Below, in pieces: positions 18,580-31,966 of a stretch of 64,000 bases of DNA. The translations under genes were made by a program, and so were the position numbers. Source of the stretch: Opitutaceae bacterium (GTDB lineage Bacteria; Verrucomicrobiota; Verrucomicrobiia; Opitutales; Opitutaceae); the NCBI GenBank assembly GCA_014879845.1, contig JACSRI010000126.1, positions 1 through 64,000 on the forward strand. Reading direction: 5' to 3'. Under the pieces are notes generated by a model. The model was not told the DNA's origin. It was given only the letters and a program-made list of their open reading frames with translations, and did no database searches. How positions within the stretch are numbered: the stretch's first letter is position 1; each line of letters starts with the position of its first letter.

Positions 18580-21228
18580 ATGGAATCGACCGATCGTTCT
18601 TCCTTCGCCGTGTCGTCGCTGCGCACGGCCGCCCTTTCCCTCGCCTTGGCCGTGCCGGCGTTCGCGGCATCGGCCGCCGCACCGCTCGTACCGGACGGTT
18701 GGTTTCTCTGGCCGGCGGTCGAGCCCGCGGATGGTTCGGCGCTCGATACCGGGGCGCTCAACGCCACGCCGGCCGGCGCGCACGGGCGCGTCGCGGTGCG
18801 CGAGGGCGTGTTTGTCGACGGGCAGGGGGAGCGCCTCCGCTTCTGGGGCGCCAATCTCTGCGCCGCGGAGTCGTTTCCGTCGGCGGAGGATGCCGAACTC
18901 ATCGCCCGGCGTCTCGCCAAGGGCGGCGTGAACATCGCCCGCCTCCATCACCTCGACAACACCTGGTCCATCGGCGAGGGCGGCACGTTGTGGTCGGCCG
19001 ACCACAAGACGCGCGACACGTTCGACCCCGACCAGCTCGACCGGCTGCACCGGCTCGTGGCCACGCTCGCGCGCCACGGCATCTATTCGAACATCAACCT
19101 CAAGGTCTCGAAGTCGCTCACGCCCGCCGACGGCTTTGCCGACACCATCGGGCAGTTGCCGGAGTTTCAGAAGCGCGTGGATATCTACCAGCGCCGCATG
19201 GTCGAGTTGCAGAAGGACTATGCCCGGAGGCTCCTGACGGCGAAAAACCCCTACACCGGACTCTCGCTCGCCGAGGATCCGGCTGTGGCGGTCGTCGAGA
19301 TCAACAACGAGAATTCGCTCCTGGGCTACTGGACGCGCGATCTCGGCCGCGGGCTCGACCGGTTTCCGGAGCCGTTCCGCGGGGAACTCGTCGCGCAGTG
19401 GAATGCGTGGCTCGCGCGCCGTTATGGCGACGACGAGGCCCTGCGTGCGTCGTGGCACGAGCCGCCGGTCGGCGGCGCCGTGTCGCTCGTCCAGCCGAAG
19501 GCCTCATGGCGGCACAAGGTGCAGCCGGGCGCGGCGGCCCGGCTCAAGCCGGGGCGGGATGCGACCAGCTTCGAGGTCCGGGTCGAGCGGACCACGGGCA
19601 TCTCGCACCACGTGCAGGCATCGCTGCATGGCCTGGCCCTCGAGGAGGGGCGGGTCTACACGCTCGAGTTCGAGGCGCGGGCGGATCGCGAGCGGCCGCT
19701 GCAGGTCGTCGTCTCGATCGACGGCGAAGCCCGCCCGGGTGCGGAATGGCGCAGCTTCGGATTGCTTGAGACGGTGACGATCGGGCGCGCGTGGGCGCCG
19801 GTGCGCGTGGCCTTTCCCGCGCATTCCATCGCGGGTGACCCGGCCTCGCTCGCCTTCAACCTGGCGGGGGCGATCGGCCGTGTCTCGGTGCGCGGCGTGC
19901 GGCTCGTCGCCGGCTGCGAGGGTTCGGGCTTGCTCGCGGGCCAGTCGCCGCGGGCGGGCACGGTGCCGATCCCGACCTCGCCGTCCGCGCGCCAGTGGGC
20001 CGACTGGATCCATTTTCTCGCGGACACCGAGCGGGCCTTCGCCGACGAGATGCGCGCGTATCTGCGCGATGAGCTGGGCGTGCGTGCGCCCATGGAGTGT
20101 TCACAAATCGACTACGGAGGCCTCGTCGGGCTCTGGCGCGAACAGGCGATGGAGTATGCCGATGCGCACGCCTACTGGCAGCATCCGGACTTTGCCGCCG
20201 GGCTCGGCTGGGACCCGGCGCGGTGGACGATCAAGAATTCCCCGCAGGTCGCGGAGCTGCGCGACCGTGCTTTTGCGGGATTCGGCACGCTCGCCTTCGT
20301 GCGCGTGGCGGGAAAGCCGTTCTCGGTAAGTGAATACGACCACCCCGCGCCGAGCGACTACGCCTGCGAGATGTACGCGACGCTCGCGTCGTTCGCGGCG
20401 CGGCAGGACTGGGACGCGTTGTATCCCTTCGCTGTCGCCGAGTATGGTTCGCGCAATCCCGGGAACGCGCTGCGGGGATTCTTCGACCAGGTGCAGCACC
20501 CGGCCAAGTGGGCGTTCGCGCCGTTCGCGACCCGGGTCTTCCGCCTCGGCCTGGTCGCGCGTGCCTCCTCGCAGGCCACGCTGCATCTCGCCGCGCCCGT
20601 GTGGACCGAGCAGCCGCATGCGGACCTGCTGTGGCGGAAGCTCCTGCCTCCCGGGCGGATCCACTTCCTCGACCAACGCCTCGGCGTGAGCGACCGGCCC
20701 GCGCCGGGGGCGGCGCAGGCACGGCTCGATGTTTCTGGGGCGGTGGAGCCGGGTGCGGTCGCGCTCGTGGCTGGCAGCCGCGGGCAGGTCTATCTGGTAG
20801 CTGCGCCGGCGGCCGCCGCGGTCGTCGGCCCGATCGGCGGGACCGAGATCCGGGCCGGCGCGCTGCAGGTGGCATGTGCGGAGTTCGGACGCGGTTTTGC
20901 CGCGATCACGGCCGTGGCGCTCGACGACCTCGAGCTGGCGCAGTCGCGGCGCGTCCTCATCACCCTCGGGGCGCGCGGCGAGAATCTCGACATGAGCTGG
21001 AACGCCGAGCGGACCTCCGTCGGAGCCGCCTGGGGGAGTGGCCCGACCATCGCGGAGCGCGTGCCGGCCACGATCGTGCTCGCCGGCGACATGGCCCGAT
21101 CCGTCTACGCGCTCGCGCCTGACGGGACGCGCGCGCGCCGAGTCGACGTGTCCCGCGTCGCGGGCGGGCTGCGCTTCGCGGTGTCGCCCGGGGATGCAAC
21201 CATGCACTACGAGGTGGTCGCCGAGTAG
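18580..21228 (+). CDS. secreted glycoside hydrolase (GH5-like clan) with inserted carbohydrate-binding-like domain
   Basis: An 882-residue exported enzyme. Residues 1-34 are a signal peptide ending near AASAAA. A (beta/alpha)8-barrel begins RFWGANLCAAE. The likely acid/base is E244 in VEINNENSLLG (240 and 244 are both acidic), and likely late-strand acids are E585 (SVSEYDHP) and E621 (VAEYGSRN). Between them, roughly residues 300-460, is a beta-rich segment (SFEVRVERTTG, YTLEFEARAD, VRVAFPAHS, RVSVRGVRL) like a family 4/9-type carbohydrate-binding module. That places the module inside the barrel sequence. The C-terminal 200 residues look like beta-sandwich sequence. The substrate polysaccharide is unknown. 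The MFS gene follows after 122 bases. Confidence 0.75.
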   Translation: MESTDRSSFAVSSLRTAALSLALAVPAFAASAAAPLVPDGWFLWPAVEPADGSALDTGALNATPAGAHGRVAVREGVFVDGQGERLRFWGANLCAAESFPSAEDAELIARRLAKGGVNIARLHHLDNTWSIGEGGTLWSADHKTRDTFDPDQLDRLHRLVATLARHGIYSNINLKVSKSLTPADGFADTIGQLPEFQKRVDIYQRRMVELQKDYARRLLTAKNPYTGLSLAEDPAVAVVEINNENSLLGYWTRDLGRGLDRFPEPFRGELVAQWNAWLARRYGDDEALRASWHEPPVGGAVSLVQPKASWRHKVQPGAAARLKPGRDATSFEVRVERTTGISHHVQASLHGLALEEGRVYTLEFEARADRERPLQVVVSIDGEARPGAEWRSFGLLETVTIGRAWAPVRVAFPAHSIAGDPASLAFNLAGAIGRVSVRGVRLVAGCEGSGLLAGQSPRAGTVPIPTSPSARQWADWIHFLADTERAFADEMRAYLRDELGVRAPMECSQIDYGGLVGLWREQAMEYADAHAYWQHPDFAAGLGWDPARWTIKNSPQVAELRDRAFAGFGTLAFVRVAGKPFSVSEYDHPAPSDYACEMYATLASFAARQDWDALYPFAVAEYGSRNPGNALRGFFDQVQHPAKWAFAPFATRVFRLGLVARASSQATLHLAAPVWTEQPHADLLWRKLLPPGRIHFLDQRLGVSDRPAPGAAQARLDVSGAVEPGAVALVAGSRGQVYLVAAPAAAAVVGPIGGTEIRAGALQVACAEFGRGFAAITAVALDDLELAQSRRVLITLGARGENLDMSWNAERTSVGAAWGSGPTIAERVPATIVLAGDMARSVYALAPDGTRARRVDVSRVAGGLRFAVSPGDATMHYEVVAE

Positions 21229-21350
21229 GCGGCCGCCGGGCCGGGTGGCCCGCGTCGCTCGCGGCGCACAGTTCTTGAAATGCTTCGTGCGCCGGTCGTT
21301 GCTAGGGGCATCCGCCGGTCCTCGTCCGACACGGCACGACGACCAACTGC

Positions 21351-22583
21351 GTGAAAGCCTTCAGCCAGGAATTCATCCGTGATCTCCGCGCCATGCCGCG
21401 CGGGCTCTGGGTGCTCGTGGGCGGGCAGTTCATCAACAAGTTCGGCAGCTTCGTCATGCCGTTCCTCACGCTCTTCCTGGCGGGGCGTGGGCTGGGCCCG
21501 GGACAGATCGCATCGATCCTCGCGGCGATCTCGATCGGTCACCTCGTCGCGCCGTTTGTCTCGGGCTACCTGACCGACGCGATCGGCCGCCGCGACACCA
21601 TCGTGCTTTCGCTGGCGGGTGGCGCGGTCGCCATCCTCGGCATCTACTTCGCGGGCAGCTACACGCAGATCATCGTCATCGCGGCGGTCTACGGATTCCT
21701 GTCGTCGATGTTCTCGCCTCCGGCCAACGCGCTGATCAGCGACCTCGTGCCGCCGGAGCTGCGGGTCACCGCGTTCGCGTTGTTGCGCCTCGCGATCAAC
21801 GCCGGCTTCGCGGCCGGGCCGGCCGTTGCGGGGGTGCTTTTCACGCGGGCGCCGATGCTTATCTTCATCGGGGACGCGGCCACCACACTCGTCTTTGCCG
21901 CGCTGGCCTGGGCCTTTCTGCCTCACGGCCTGCGCACGGTGACGGGACGCGTCACGTCGGTGCGCGTGGTGGCGCGCAGCTGGGTCGAGGCGACCACCGA
22001 CATGGTGCGCAACGGACCGTACGTGCAGCTGCTCATCGCCACCTTGTGCATGGCGGTGGCGTTCCAGCAGGTGTTTTGTGTGCTCGCGCTCGACGCGACC
22101 GAGCGCGGACTCGATCCCGTGCACTACGGCCTGCTCATGGGCTCCAACGGGGTGTTCATCGCGCTCTTCGAGCTGCCGCTGTCGCAGTGGACCAAGCGCA
22201 TGGACCCGCGGCGCGTGCTGCGGGTGGGCTACGCCATGGTCGCGCTCGGGTGCGCGTCGTTTGCGTTGGCGCAGACCTTCTCGCAATTTCTTGCGGCGAT
22301 GGCGCTGTTCACCTTCGGCGAGATGCTCTCGCTGCCGGTGGCCGCTGGATACGGCTCGCAGCTCGCGCCAGCTCAGTTTCGCGGCCGGTACTTCGGCTGG
22401 TCCACGGTGGTGTGGAGCCTCGCCGGCATGGCGGGCAGCTCGGGCGTGTGGTTCTACGGCACCGTCGGTGCGGTCTGGTGGTTGTGGTCGGGACTGGTGG
22501 CCGGGGTCGGCACGCTGGTCATGTGGCCGCGGCTGCGAGCGCGTCCGGTGATCGACGAGACTGCCGCGGCGCCCGCGAAGTAG
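21351..22583 (+). CDS. MFS transporter, probable drug or solute exporter
   Basis: A 410-residue inner-membrane protein with twelve predicted helices. The MFS loop 2-3 motif is visible as GYLTDAIGRRDTI near residue 75, and a second related loop after helix 8 reads QWTKRMDPRRVLRVG. Start is a GTG at 21351. The sequence pattern (helix 5 PAVAGVLF; SLPVAAGYGSQLAP late) resembles multidrug or metabolite exporters of the DHA1 group, but the substrate is not shown. Same strand as the upstream glycoside hydrolase and the downstream sensor kinase, with gaps of about 122 and 82 bases, so a role in sugar uptake is possible but unsupported. Confidence 0.82.
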   Translation: MKAFSQEFIRDLRAMPRGLWVLVGGQFINKFGSFVMPFLTLFLAGRGLGPGQIASILAAISIGHLVAPFVSGYLTDAIGRRDTIVLSLAGGAVAILGIYFAGSYTQIIVIAAVYGFLSSMFSPPANALISDLVPPELRVTAFALLRLAINAGFAAGPAVAGVLFTRAPMLIFIGDAATTLVFAALAWAFLPHGLRTVTGRVTSVRVVARSWVEATTDMVRNGPYVQLLIATLCMAVAFQQVFCVLALDATERGLDPVHYGLLMGSNGVFIALFELPLSQWTKRMDPRRVLRVGYAMVALGCASFALAQTFSQFLAAMALFTFGEMLSLPVAAGYGSQLAPAQFRGRYFGWSTVVWSLAGMAGSSGVWFYGTVGAVWWLWSGLVAGVGTLVMWPRLRARPVIDETAAAPAK

Positions 22584-22665
22584 GGCGTTGCCGTCGCGGC
22601 GTCGGGGCCTAGGTTGGCGGCGCGTTGGACTCGGGTCCGGCGCGCCTCGACGCACCGCCCCCGGC

Positions 22666-26732
<4,067 letters not shown>

Positions 26733-26736
<4 letters not shown>

Positions 26737-28766
26737 GCGAGACGCCGCCATCCGCTGACCCCACGCAAGGCACGATCCTGCTCGTCGATGACACGCCGGC
26801 GTCGCTGCGTTTTGTGGCCGAGCACCTCGAGGTCTCAGGCTATCGCGTCATGGTCGCCGAGGAGGGCGGCGAGGCGATCGAGCGGGCGCGACTCGTGGGC
26901 CCGGACTTGATCCTTCTCGATATCATGATGCCGGGCCTCGACGGCATCACCGTGTGCCGCCGTCTCAAGGAGGATCCGGTCACGGCCGTGGTCCCGGTGA
27001 TCTTCCTCACCTCGCTGAGCCAGTCCGAGACGATCGTCTCGGGTTTTGCGGCCGGGGGCGTCGATTTCCTCTCCAAGCCGGTGCAGCTCGACGAACTGCT
27101 CGCGCGCGTGCGCGCGCACATCGCGCTGCGCCGGCTCCAGGGCGAACTCGAGGCGCGGGTCGAGGCGCGGACGCGGGAGCTGGGCGCGGCCAACCAGCGT
27201 CTGCGCGACGAGGCGGCGGAGCGCGAGCGCGCCCAGGCCACCCTACGCGCGAGCGAGGAGCGCTATCGCGAGCTCTACGAGAACAACCCGGCGATGTATT
27301 TCACCGTGGATACGGAGGGCCGCATCCTGTCCGCAAATCGCTTTGGAGCCGAGCAGCTCGGCTACACCGTCGACGAGCTCCTGGGCAGCCCGGTGGTCAA
27401 CCTCTTCCATCCCGACGATCGCGACGCCGCGCTCCGGCAGGTCGGCATCTGCGTGGCCGAGCCCGGGCGGATGTTCTCGTGGGAACTGCGCAAGGTGCGC
27501 CGCGACGGCTCCGGCCTGTGGGTGAAGGAACTCGCGCGCGCCGTCGCGCGGACCGGCGGCGGCATGGTCATCTTCATCGTCTGCGAGGATATCACCGCGC
27601 GCCGGCAGCTCGAGGCGCAGCTGCGGCAGGCGCAGAAGATGGAGGCGTTCGGCCAACTCGCCGGCGGGGTGGCGCACGATTTCAACAACATCCTCTCCGT
27701 CGTCCTCGGCCAGGCTGAGCTGGCACTCGAGGATCGCGCGGTCCCGGGGGGCGTGCGCGAGGCCCTGCTGGACATTCGCGAGGCCTCGCTGCGCGCGCGC
27801 AACCTCACGCGCCAGCTCCTCGTCTTCAGCCGCCGCCAGGAGATGCAGTTCGAGGCCGTGGATCTCAACGCCGTGGTCACCGACGTGGCCGGCCTGCTCG
27901 GGCGGCTGATCGGCGAGAACATCGCCCTCGAATTGCAGCTGTGCCCGGATCGGGCGCCGGTCGTCGGTGATCCCGGCATGCTTGGTCAGGTCATCGTCAA
28001 TATCGCGGTCAACGCCCGCGATGCCATGCCCGCGGGCGGCCGCCTCACGATCACGACCGCGCGCCAGGAGGTCACCGCAGCGGCCGTCGCCCTGTCGGGG
28101 CGGGGTGCGCCCGGCGAGTATGTCGTGCTCGGCCTCGGCGACACCGGCACGGGCATGCCCGCGGAGGTGCAGGCGCGTATCTTCGAGCCATTCTTCACGA
28201 CCAAGGAAGTGGGGCAGGGCACCGGCCTCGGGCTCGCGACCTCGCTCAGTATCGTGCAGCAGCACGGGGGGTGGATCGACGTGGAGAGCGAACCCGGGCA
28301 GGGCGCTCTGTTTCGCATTTTCGTGCCCTGCCGCACCAGTGCGGGGGCGCGGCTCCCGCGTTCGGGTCTGGCCCGGCCGGTCGCACGCGCCAGCCAGGGC
28401 ACGGTCCTGCTCGTGGAGGATGAGACGAGCGTGCGCCGCGTCGCCACGCGCAGCCTCGAGCGGCTGGGCTACCGCGTCATCGAGGCCTCGGACGGCGAGG
28501 AGGCGATCGAGGCCTGGCATGAGCATCGCGAGCAGGTTGACCTTGTGCTCACCGACATCGTCATGCCGGGCAAGATATCCGGCCGCGCGCTCGCCCGCCG
28601 CCTGCGCGAGGAGGCGCCGGGAATCCGCATCGCCCTCATGACTGGATATGATCCCGAGGTGCTGGCGCAGAAGCTGGCCGATCAGGACCGCGACCTGCCG
28701 CATATTCAAAAACCATTCACGGTCGACGCGCTGGCGGAATTCATTCGCCGGGTGCTCGGCCGCTGA
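26733..28766 (+). CDS. hybrid kinase: receiver-PAS-HisKA-HATPase-receiver
   Basis: A 677-residue soluble phosphorelay protein. The N-terminal receiver has D63 (LLDIMMPG) and K115 (FLSKPVQ). A coiled segment (about 130-175) leads to a PAS domain (ERYRELYENNPAMYFTVD to about 295). The kinase histidine is H315 in GGVAHDFNNILSVVLGQ, the NtrB/HisKA_4-like box, with an ATPase domain ending near 530. The C-terminal receiver carries D608 (LTDIVMPG). Its start lies in the stop codon of the propeller kinase (ATGA). This suggests one operon and a relay in which the propeller kinase phosphorylates the N-terminal receiver. No DNA-binding output is encoded beside them. Confidence 0.92.
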
Positions 28767-28933
28767 AGCGGGCGGGGGTGCCGTTGCTCGACGGAGACGG
28801 TTCAGCCACGGCTTTCCATCGCCGGACGCCGGGTGACGGCCCGTTCCGGTAACGATTTGGGGTGGAACGACGTCGAACAAAAGTCGCGGGCCGCGGTCCC
28901 ACTGCGCACGCGGTGTCCGGGCGGGTCGCCCCT

Positions 28934-28963
28934 TTGACTTTCCCGGCGCTGCGGCATTGTTAT
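28934..28963 (+). promoter_or_regulatory. candidate sigma70-type promoter for the ECF sigma operon
   Basis: TTGACT (28934-28939) and TGTTAT (28958-28963) are separated by 18 bases, upstream of the sigma factor start at 29058. The -35 matches five of six consensus bases and the -10 four of six. The 291-base gap 28767-29057 otherwise shows no gene. Confidence 0.4.
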
Positions 28964-29041
28964 GGCCACGGCCACCGGTATTTCCTCACAAACCCTTCAC
29001 GTGCAGCGATCCTTGGGAACTCTAGACACTGACTCGCGTCC

Positions 29042-29049
29042 AAAGGAGG
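29042..29049 (+). promoter_or_regulatory. strong Shine-Dalgarno sequence deciding the sigma factor start
   Basis: AAAGGAGG lies 8 bases before the ATG at 29058. It is the best ribosome-binding site noticed in the window and favours that start over in-frame codons upstream such as the ATG at 28962. Confidence 0.75.
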
Positions 29050-29057
29050 CGGAATCC

Positions 29058-29660
29058 ATGTCCTCCAAAGCGCAGGAAGTTGCCATCGACCGCATCCTTG
29101 TCGACCGCTTCAAGGCGGGCGACCAGGGGGCGTTCGATGAGATGGTCACGCGTTACTGGGATCGCATCTACGGGATGGTGAACCAGTTGCTCCGCAACCA
29201 ACAGGATGCGGAGGAAGTCACGCAGGACGCCTTCATCCGGGCCCACCGCGCCCTGGGCAACTTCCGCGGCGAGTCGTCGTTCTCGACCTGGCTTTACCAG
29301 ATCGCGACGAACCTCGCGCGCAACCGGTATTGGTATTGGTGGCGCCGCAAACGCGACCGCTCGGTCTCGTTCGAGGCGCCCCTGGGCACGGATTCAGATA
29401 CGACCCTGGCCGACGTTTTCCCGGCCGAGGTCGTCAGTCCCGAGGACGCGACCGTTACCCAGGAATTTGTCGATCGCGTCTCGGCAGGCATGGAGCAACT
29501 CAGCGAGAAACACCGCGAAATCCTCATCCTGCGCAATGTGCAGAACCTGTCCTATGAGGAGATCGCGGAAATCCTGAAGATCAGCGTGGGCACGGTGAAA
29601 AGCCGCATCGCCCGCGCGCGCGAAAGCCTGCGCGAGAAACTCGGAGGGGAGACCCTATGA
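29058..29660 (+). CDS. ECF-family RNA polymerase sigma factor
   Basis: A 200-residue sigma-70 relative of the extracytoplasmic-function type. Region 2 is clear (YWDRIYGMVNQLLRNQQDAEEVTQDAFIRAHRAL, then FSTWLYQIATNLARN), and region 4 forms the helix-turn-helix LSYEEIAEILKISVGTVKSRIARARE. Region 3 is absent. It resembles RpoE/SigW-type factors that direct core polymerase to stress or envelope promoters. Its 3' end overlaps the anti-sigma gene by 4 bases (ATGA), the classic sigma/anti-sigma arrangement. The regulon is unknown. Confidence 0.93.
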   Translation: MSSKAQEVAIDRILVDRFKAGDQGAFDEMVTRYWDRIYGMVNQLLRNQQDAEEVTQDAFIRAHRALGNFRGESSFSTWLYQIATNLARNRYWYWWRRKRDRSVSFEAPLGTDSDTTLADVFPAEVVSPEDATVTQEFVDRVSAGMEQLSEKHREILILRNVQNLSYEEIAEILKISVGTVKSRIARARESLREKLGGETL

Positions 29661-30418
29661 ACGAGAAGAAATTCATCCAGCTGCTCAACCTGTACATCGA
29701 CGGAGAGGCCACGCCACCCGAAGCCCGCGAGGTGGAACTCGAGATCGAGAACGACCCCGCCCGCCGACGCGTTTACGACGACTATCGCCGCATCCAGGCC
29801 GCCACCCGCGCACTCTACGCGCAGTTCCGGCGGGACGATGCGGGCACCACCACCCAGGCCGATCCCACCGGCCGCAACCGTGCCGCCGGCGTGCGTACCG
29901 CCGCGGGGGCGCGACCGGGCCGTGCGTCCGGGTATCCCTTTCGCCGCGCGCTCTTCTGGGCGGGTGGCGCCGTCGCCGCCTGCCTGGCGCTCGCGCTCTC
30001 GTTCTGGTCGCTGCCGCGGATCGGCGGCGGGGCTCCGGAGCCGGTGCAGGTCGTGGAGGCGACTGGCCTGAGCGTGCCGACGATCGAACGTGCGGCGACC
30101 GCGGTCGCCGCGTCGACGCCATCCACCTACACTGCGCCGTTTACCTCGGCGATGCGTGTCGATCCCTACCTGATCGGCAACACGCTGCCGCCGGGCGACC
30201 CGTTCTCGCTCACTTCGAGTCCCCGGCAAAACGCCTTCGGCGATCCCGACCTGGTGCTCAGTTTCCCGCCCGCGCTGGCTTCGTTCACCCAAACGATGGA
30301 TACGCCGTCGGCCGAGGCGGAGCGGCTGCGCAAGCTGCAGTCGATCCTGCGGCGCGAGCAGCCGAAGCCCGATGGGAAAGGCCAGTTCGTCCCGGTCAAC
30401 CTCCGGCAGCAGCCGTGA
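29657..30418 (+). CDS. membrane anti-sigma factor without zinc motif
   Basis: A 253-residue single-pass membrane protein. The N-terminal 60 residues (KFIQLLNLYIDGEATPPEAREV) match the helical anti-sigma fold seen in zinc and non-zinc anti-sigma domains. A proline/alanine-rich linker leads to one transmembrane helix at about 98-118 (LFWAGGAVAACLALALSFW), and a 130-residue low-complexity periplasmic tail follows. The usual HxxxCxxC of zinc anti-sigma factors is missing; the only cysteine is in the membrane helix. Overlap with the sigma gene shows the partner relation. It should hold the sigma factor at the membrane until a signal triggers release. Confidence 0.8.
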   Translation: MNEKKFIQLLNLYIDGEATPPEAREVELEIENDPARRRVYDDYRRIQAATRALYAQFRRDDAGTTTQADPTGRNRAAGVRTAAGARPGRASGYPFRRALFWAGGAVAACLALALSFWSLPRIGGGAPEPVQVVEATGLSVPTIERAATAVAASTPSTYTAPFTSAMRVDPYLIGNTLPPGDPFSLTSSPRQNAFGDPDLVLSFPPALASFTQTMDTPSAEAERLRKLQSILRREQPKPDGKGQFVPVNLRQQP

Positions 30419-30442
30419 CCCGGTCGGGGCCGGCCGCCGTGA

Positions 30443-31084
30443 TCAGCCCGCGAGCGCGCGCTTGACCAGTTCCTCGGTTGTCGCCGCGGCGTTGCCGCCC
30501 GCACCCGCGGCGCGCCGCACGGCCTTTTCCGCGTCCGGGACTTTGTAGCCCAGTGCAGTCAACGCGAGCACGGCATCGTGCATGCGCGTGTCGAGCCCGG
30601 CCGCTCCGGGCGTGGCTGAGGCGGCCGACGCGACCGGCGTCGGCGCCGCGCCGCCGTCGATCGCGGCGGGCCCACCGACGAGCCCGATCTTGTCCTTGAG
30701 TTCCACGACGAGGCGCTCGGCCGTTTTCTTGCCGATGCCCGGGCACTTGGAGAGCAGCCCGACATCGCCGCTGACGATCGCGCTGCGCAGCACCGGCAGC
30801 GCGAGGCGGCTCATGATGGTGAGCGCGACCTTCGGGCCCACGCCCGAGACATGCTCGATGAGCAGCTTGAACAGGTCGCGCTCCTCGAGCGTCGCGAAAC
30901 CGTAGAGCGACTGCGCATCCTCGCGGTAGATCGCGACCGTGTGGAGCTTCACCGGGCTGCCGAGCCGCGGCAGTTTCTCCGCCGTCGTGACCGGCACGTG
31001 CACCTCGTAGCCGAGACCGTGGGTCTCGATGATGGCGAGGAGCGGGGTGGCCGAGACAAGGGTGCCCTGGATGCTGACGAGCAT
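30443..31084 (-). CDS. ruvA: Holliday junction branch migration protein RuvA
   Basis: A 213-residue DNA-binding subunit of the RuvABC recombination complex. The N-terminal OB-fold (LVSIQGTLVSATPLLAIIETHGLGYEVHVP), the acidic-pin region and two helix-hairpin-helix motifs (ISGVGP-like HVSGVGPKVALTI and CPGIGKKTAERLVVELKDK) are in order. The C-terminal RuvB-binding domain (LTALGYKVPDAEKAVRRA) follows an alanine-rich linker. It is the last gene of the minus-strand run dapA-dapB-ruvA, separated from dapB by 117 bases that hold the heptamer repeats. ruvB and ruvC are not in this window. Confidence 0.95.
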   Translation of the reverse strand: MLVSIQGTLVSATPLLAIIETHGLGYEVHVPVTTAEKLPRLGSPVKLHTVAIYREDAQSLYGFATLEERDLFKLLIEHVSGVGPKVALTIMSRLALPVLRSAIVSGDVGLLSKCPGIGKKTAERLVVELKDKIGLVGGPAAIDGGAAPTPVASAASATPGAAGLDTRMHDAVLALTALGYKVPDAEKAVRRAAGAGGNAAATTEELVKRALAG

Positions 31085-31095
31085 GGGGAGAAATC

Positions 31096-31197
31096 TAGGA
31101 TTTGGGATTTAGGATTGATGATTGCCGCGTCGCCCGGGGCGGATGCACGACGGCACCGGTGGATCGGAAAATCATCAATCCTAGATCATGAATCTCA
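31096..31197. repeat. heptamer repeat arrays forming a large inverted repeat
   Basis: Between dapB and ruvA, four adjacent 7-base units run TAGGATT, TGGGATT, TAGGATT, GATGATT (31096-31123). Four more run in the opposite sense, AATCATC, AATCCTA, GATCATG, AATCTCA (31170-31197). Positions 31106-31123 pair with 31170-31187 as an 18-bp stem with one G-T pair and a 46-base loop. The A+T content stands out against the surroundings. Confidence 0.75.
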
Positions 31198-31201
31198 TTG
31201 C

Positions 31202-31933
31202 TCACCGCAGCCCGAGCACGTCCTGCATGTCGTAGAGACCGGGCTTCTGCGTCACGACCCAGTGCGCCGCGTGGACCGCGCCGCGCGCGAGGATGGCGCG
31301 GTCGCCGGCCTTGTGTGCGAGTTCGAGTCGTTCGCCGAGCGCGGCGAAGATCACGGTGTGATCGCCCACGACGTCGCCGCCGCGCAGGGCGTGCATGCCG
31401 ATCTGGGCGCGCGGACGCTCGCCGGTGATGCCTTCGCGGCCGTGGACGACGGCCTCGGGAGGCAGCGAACGCGCCTCGCGCGCGACCTCGGCCAGGCTCG
31501 CGGCCGTGCCGCTGGGGGCGTCCTTCTTGAAGCGGTGGTGCATCTCCACGATCTCGATCTCAAACTCCGCGGGCAGCGCCTTGGCCGCGCGGCCGACGAG
31601 ATGGAAGAGCACGTTCACGCCGACGGAAAAGTTGCTCGCCCACACGGTCGGCACCTTGGCGGCGAGGACGCGCAAGGCGTCGCGCTCGGCCACGGCGTGC
31701 CCGGTCGTGCCGATGATCAGTGGCTTGCCGGCGGCGACGGCGGCCTCGATCACGCCGCGCGTCGCGCCGTGAGCGCTGAAGTCGATGACCACATCGCAGC
31801 CGGTGATCGCGCTGCGGATGTCGTCGCCCGCATCGATTTCGGCGGCGACCACGTCGCCGGCTTCACGTGCGGCGGAAATCACGGCGTGGCCCATGCGCCC
31901 GCGGGCGCCGTTGACGAGGATCTTGAGTGCCAT
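31202..31933 (-). CDS. dapB: 4-hydroxy-tetrahydrodipicolinate reductase
   Basis: A 243-residue NAD(P)H-dependent enzyme of the diaminopimelate/lysine pathway that supplies cell-wall precursors. The N-terminal nucleotide-binding loop is NGARGRMG (8-15). Substrate and catalytic residues lie in EMHHRFKKDAPSGTA (130-144, with H132, H133 and K137), and the loop GTTGH is at 75-79. Length is slightly below the usual 250-270. It lies 33 bases after dapA on the same strand, so both pathway enzymes are almost certainly co-transcribed. Confidence 0.95.
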   Translation of the reverse strand: MALKILVNGARGRMGHAVISAAREAGDVVAAEIDAGDDIRSAITGCDVVIDFSAHGATRGVIEAAVAAGKPLIIGTTGHAVAERDALRVLAAKVPTVWASNFSVGVNVLFHLVGRAAKALPAEFEIEIVEMHHRFKKDAPSGTAASLAEVAREARSLPPEAVVHGREGITGERPRAQIGMHALRGGDVVGDHTVIFAALGERLELAHKAGDRAILARGAVHAAHWVVTQKPGLYDMQDVLGLR

Positions 31934-31966
31934 GGAGGGAAGTGGGGCGGACTCGCGGGTCGGGAC

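Noticed and set aside
29016-29040. GGAAC-N16-CGTC, an ECF-type promoter suggesting sigma autoregulation
   Set aside because: Transcription from it would begin within the Shine-Dalgarno sequence of the sigma gene, so it could not drive translation from 29058 in the normal way.
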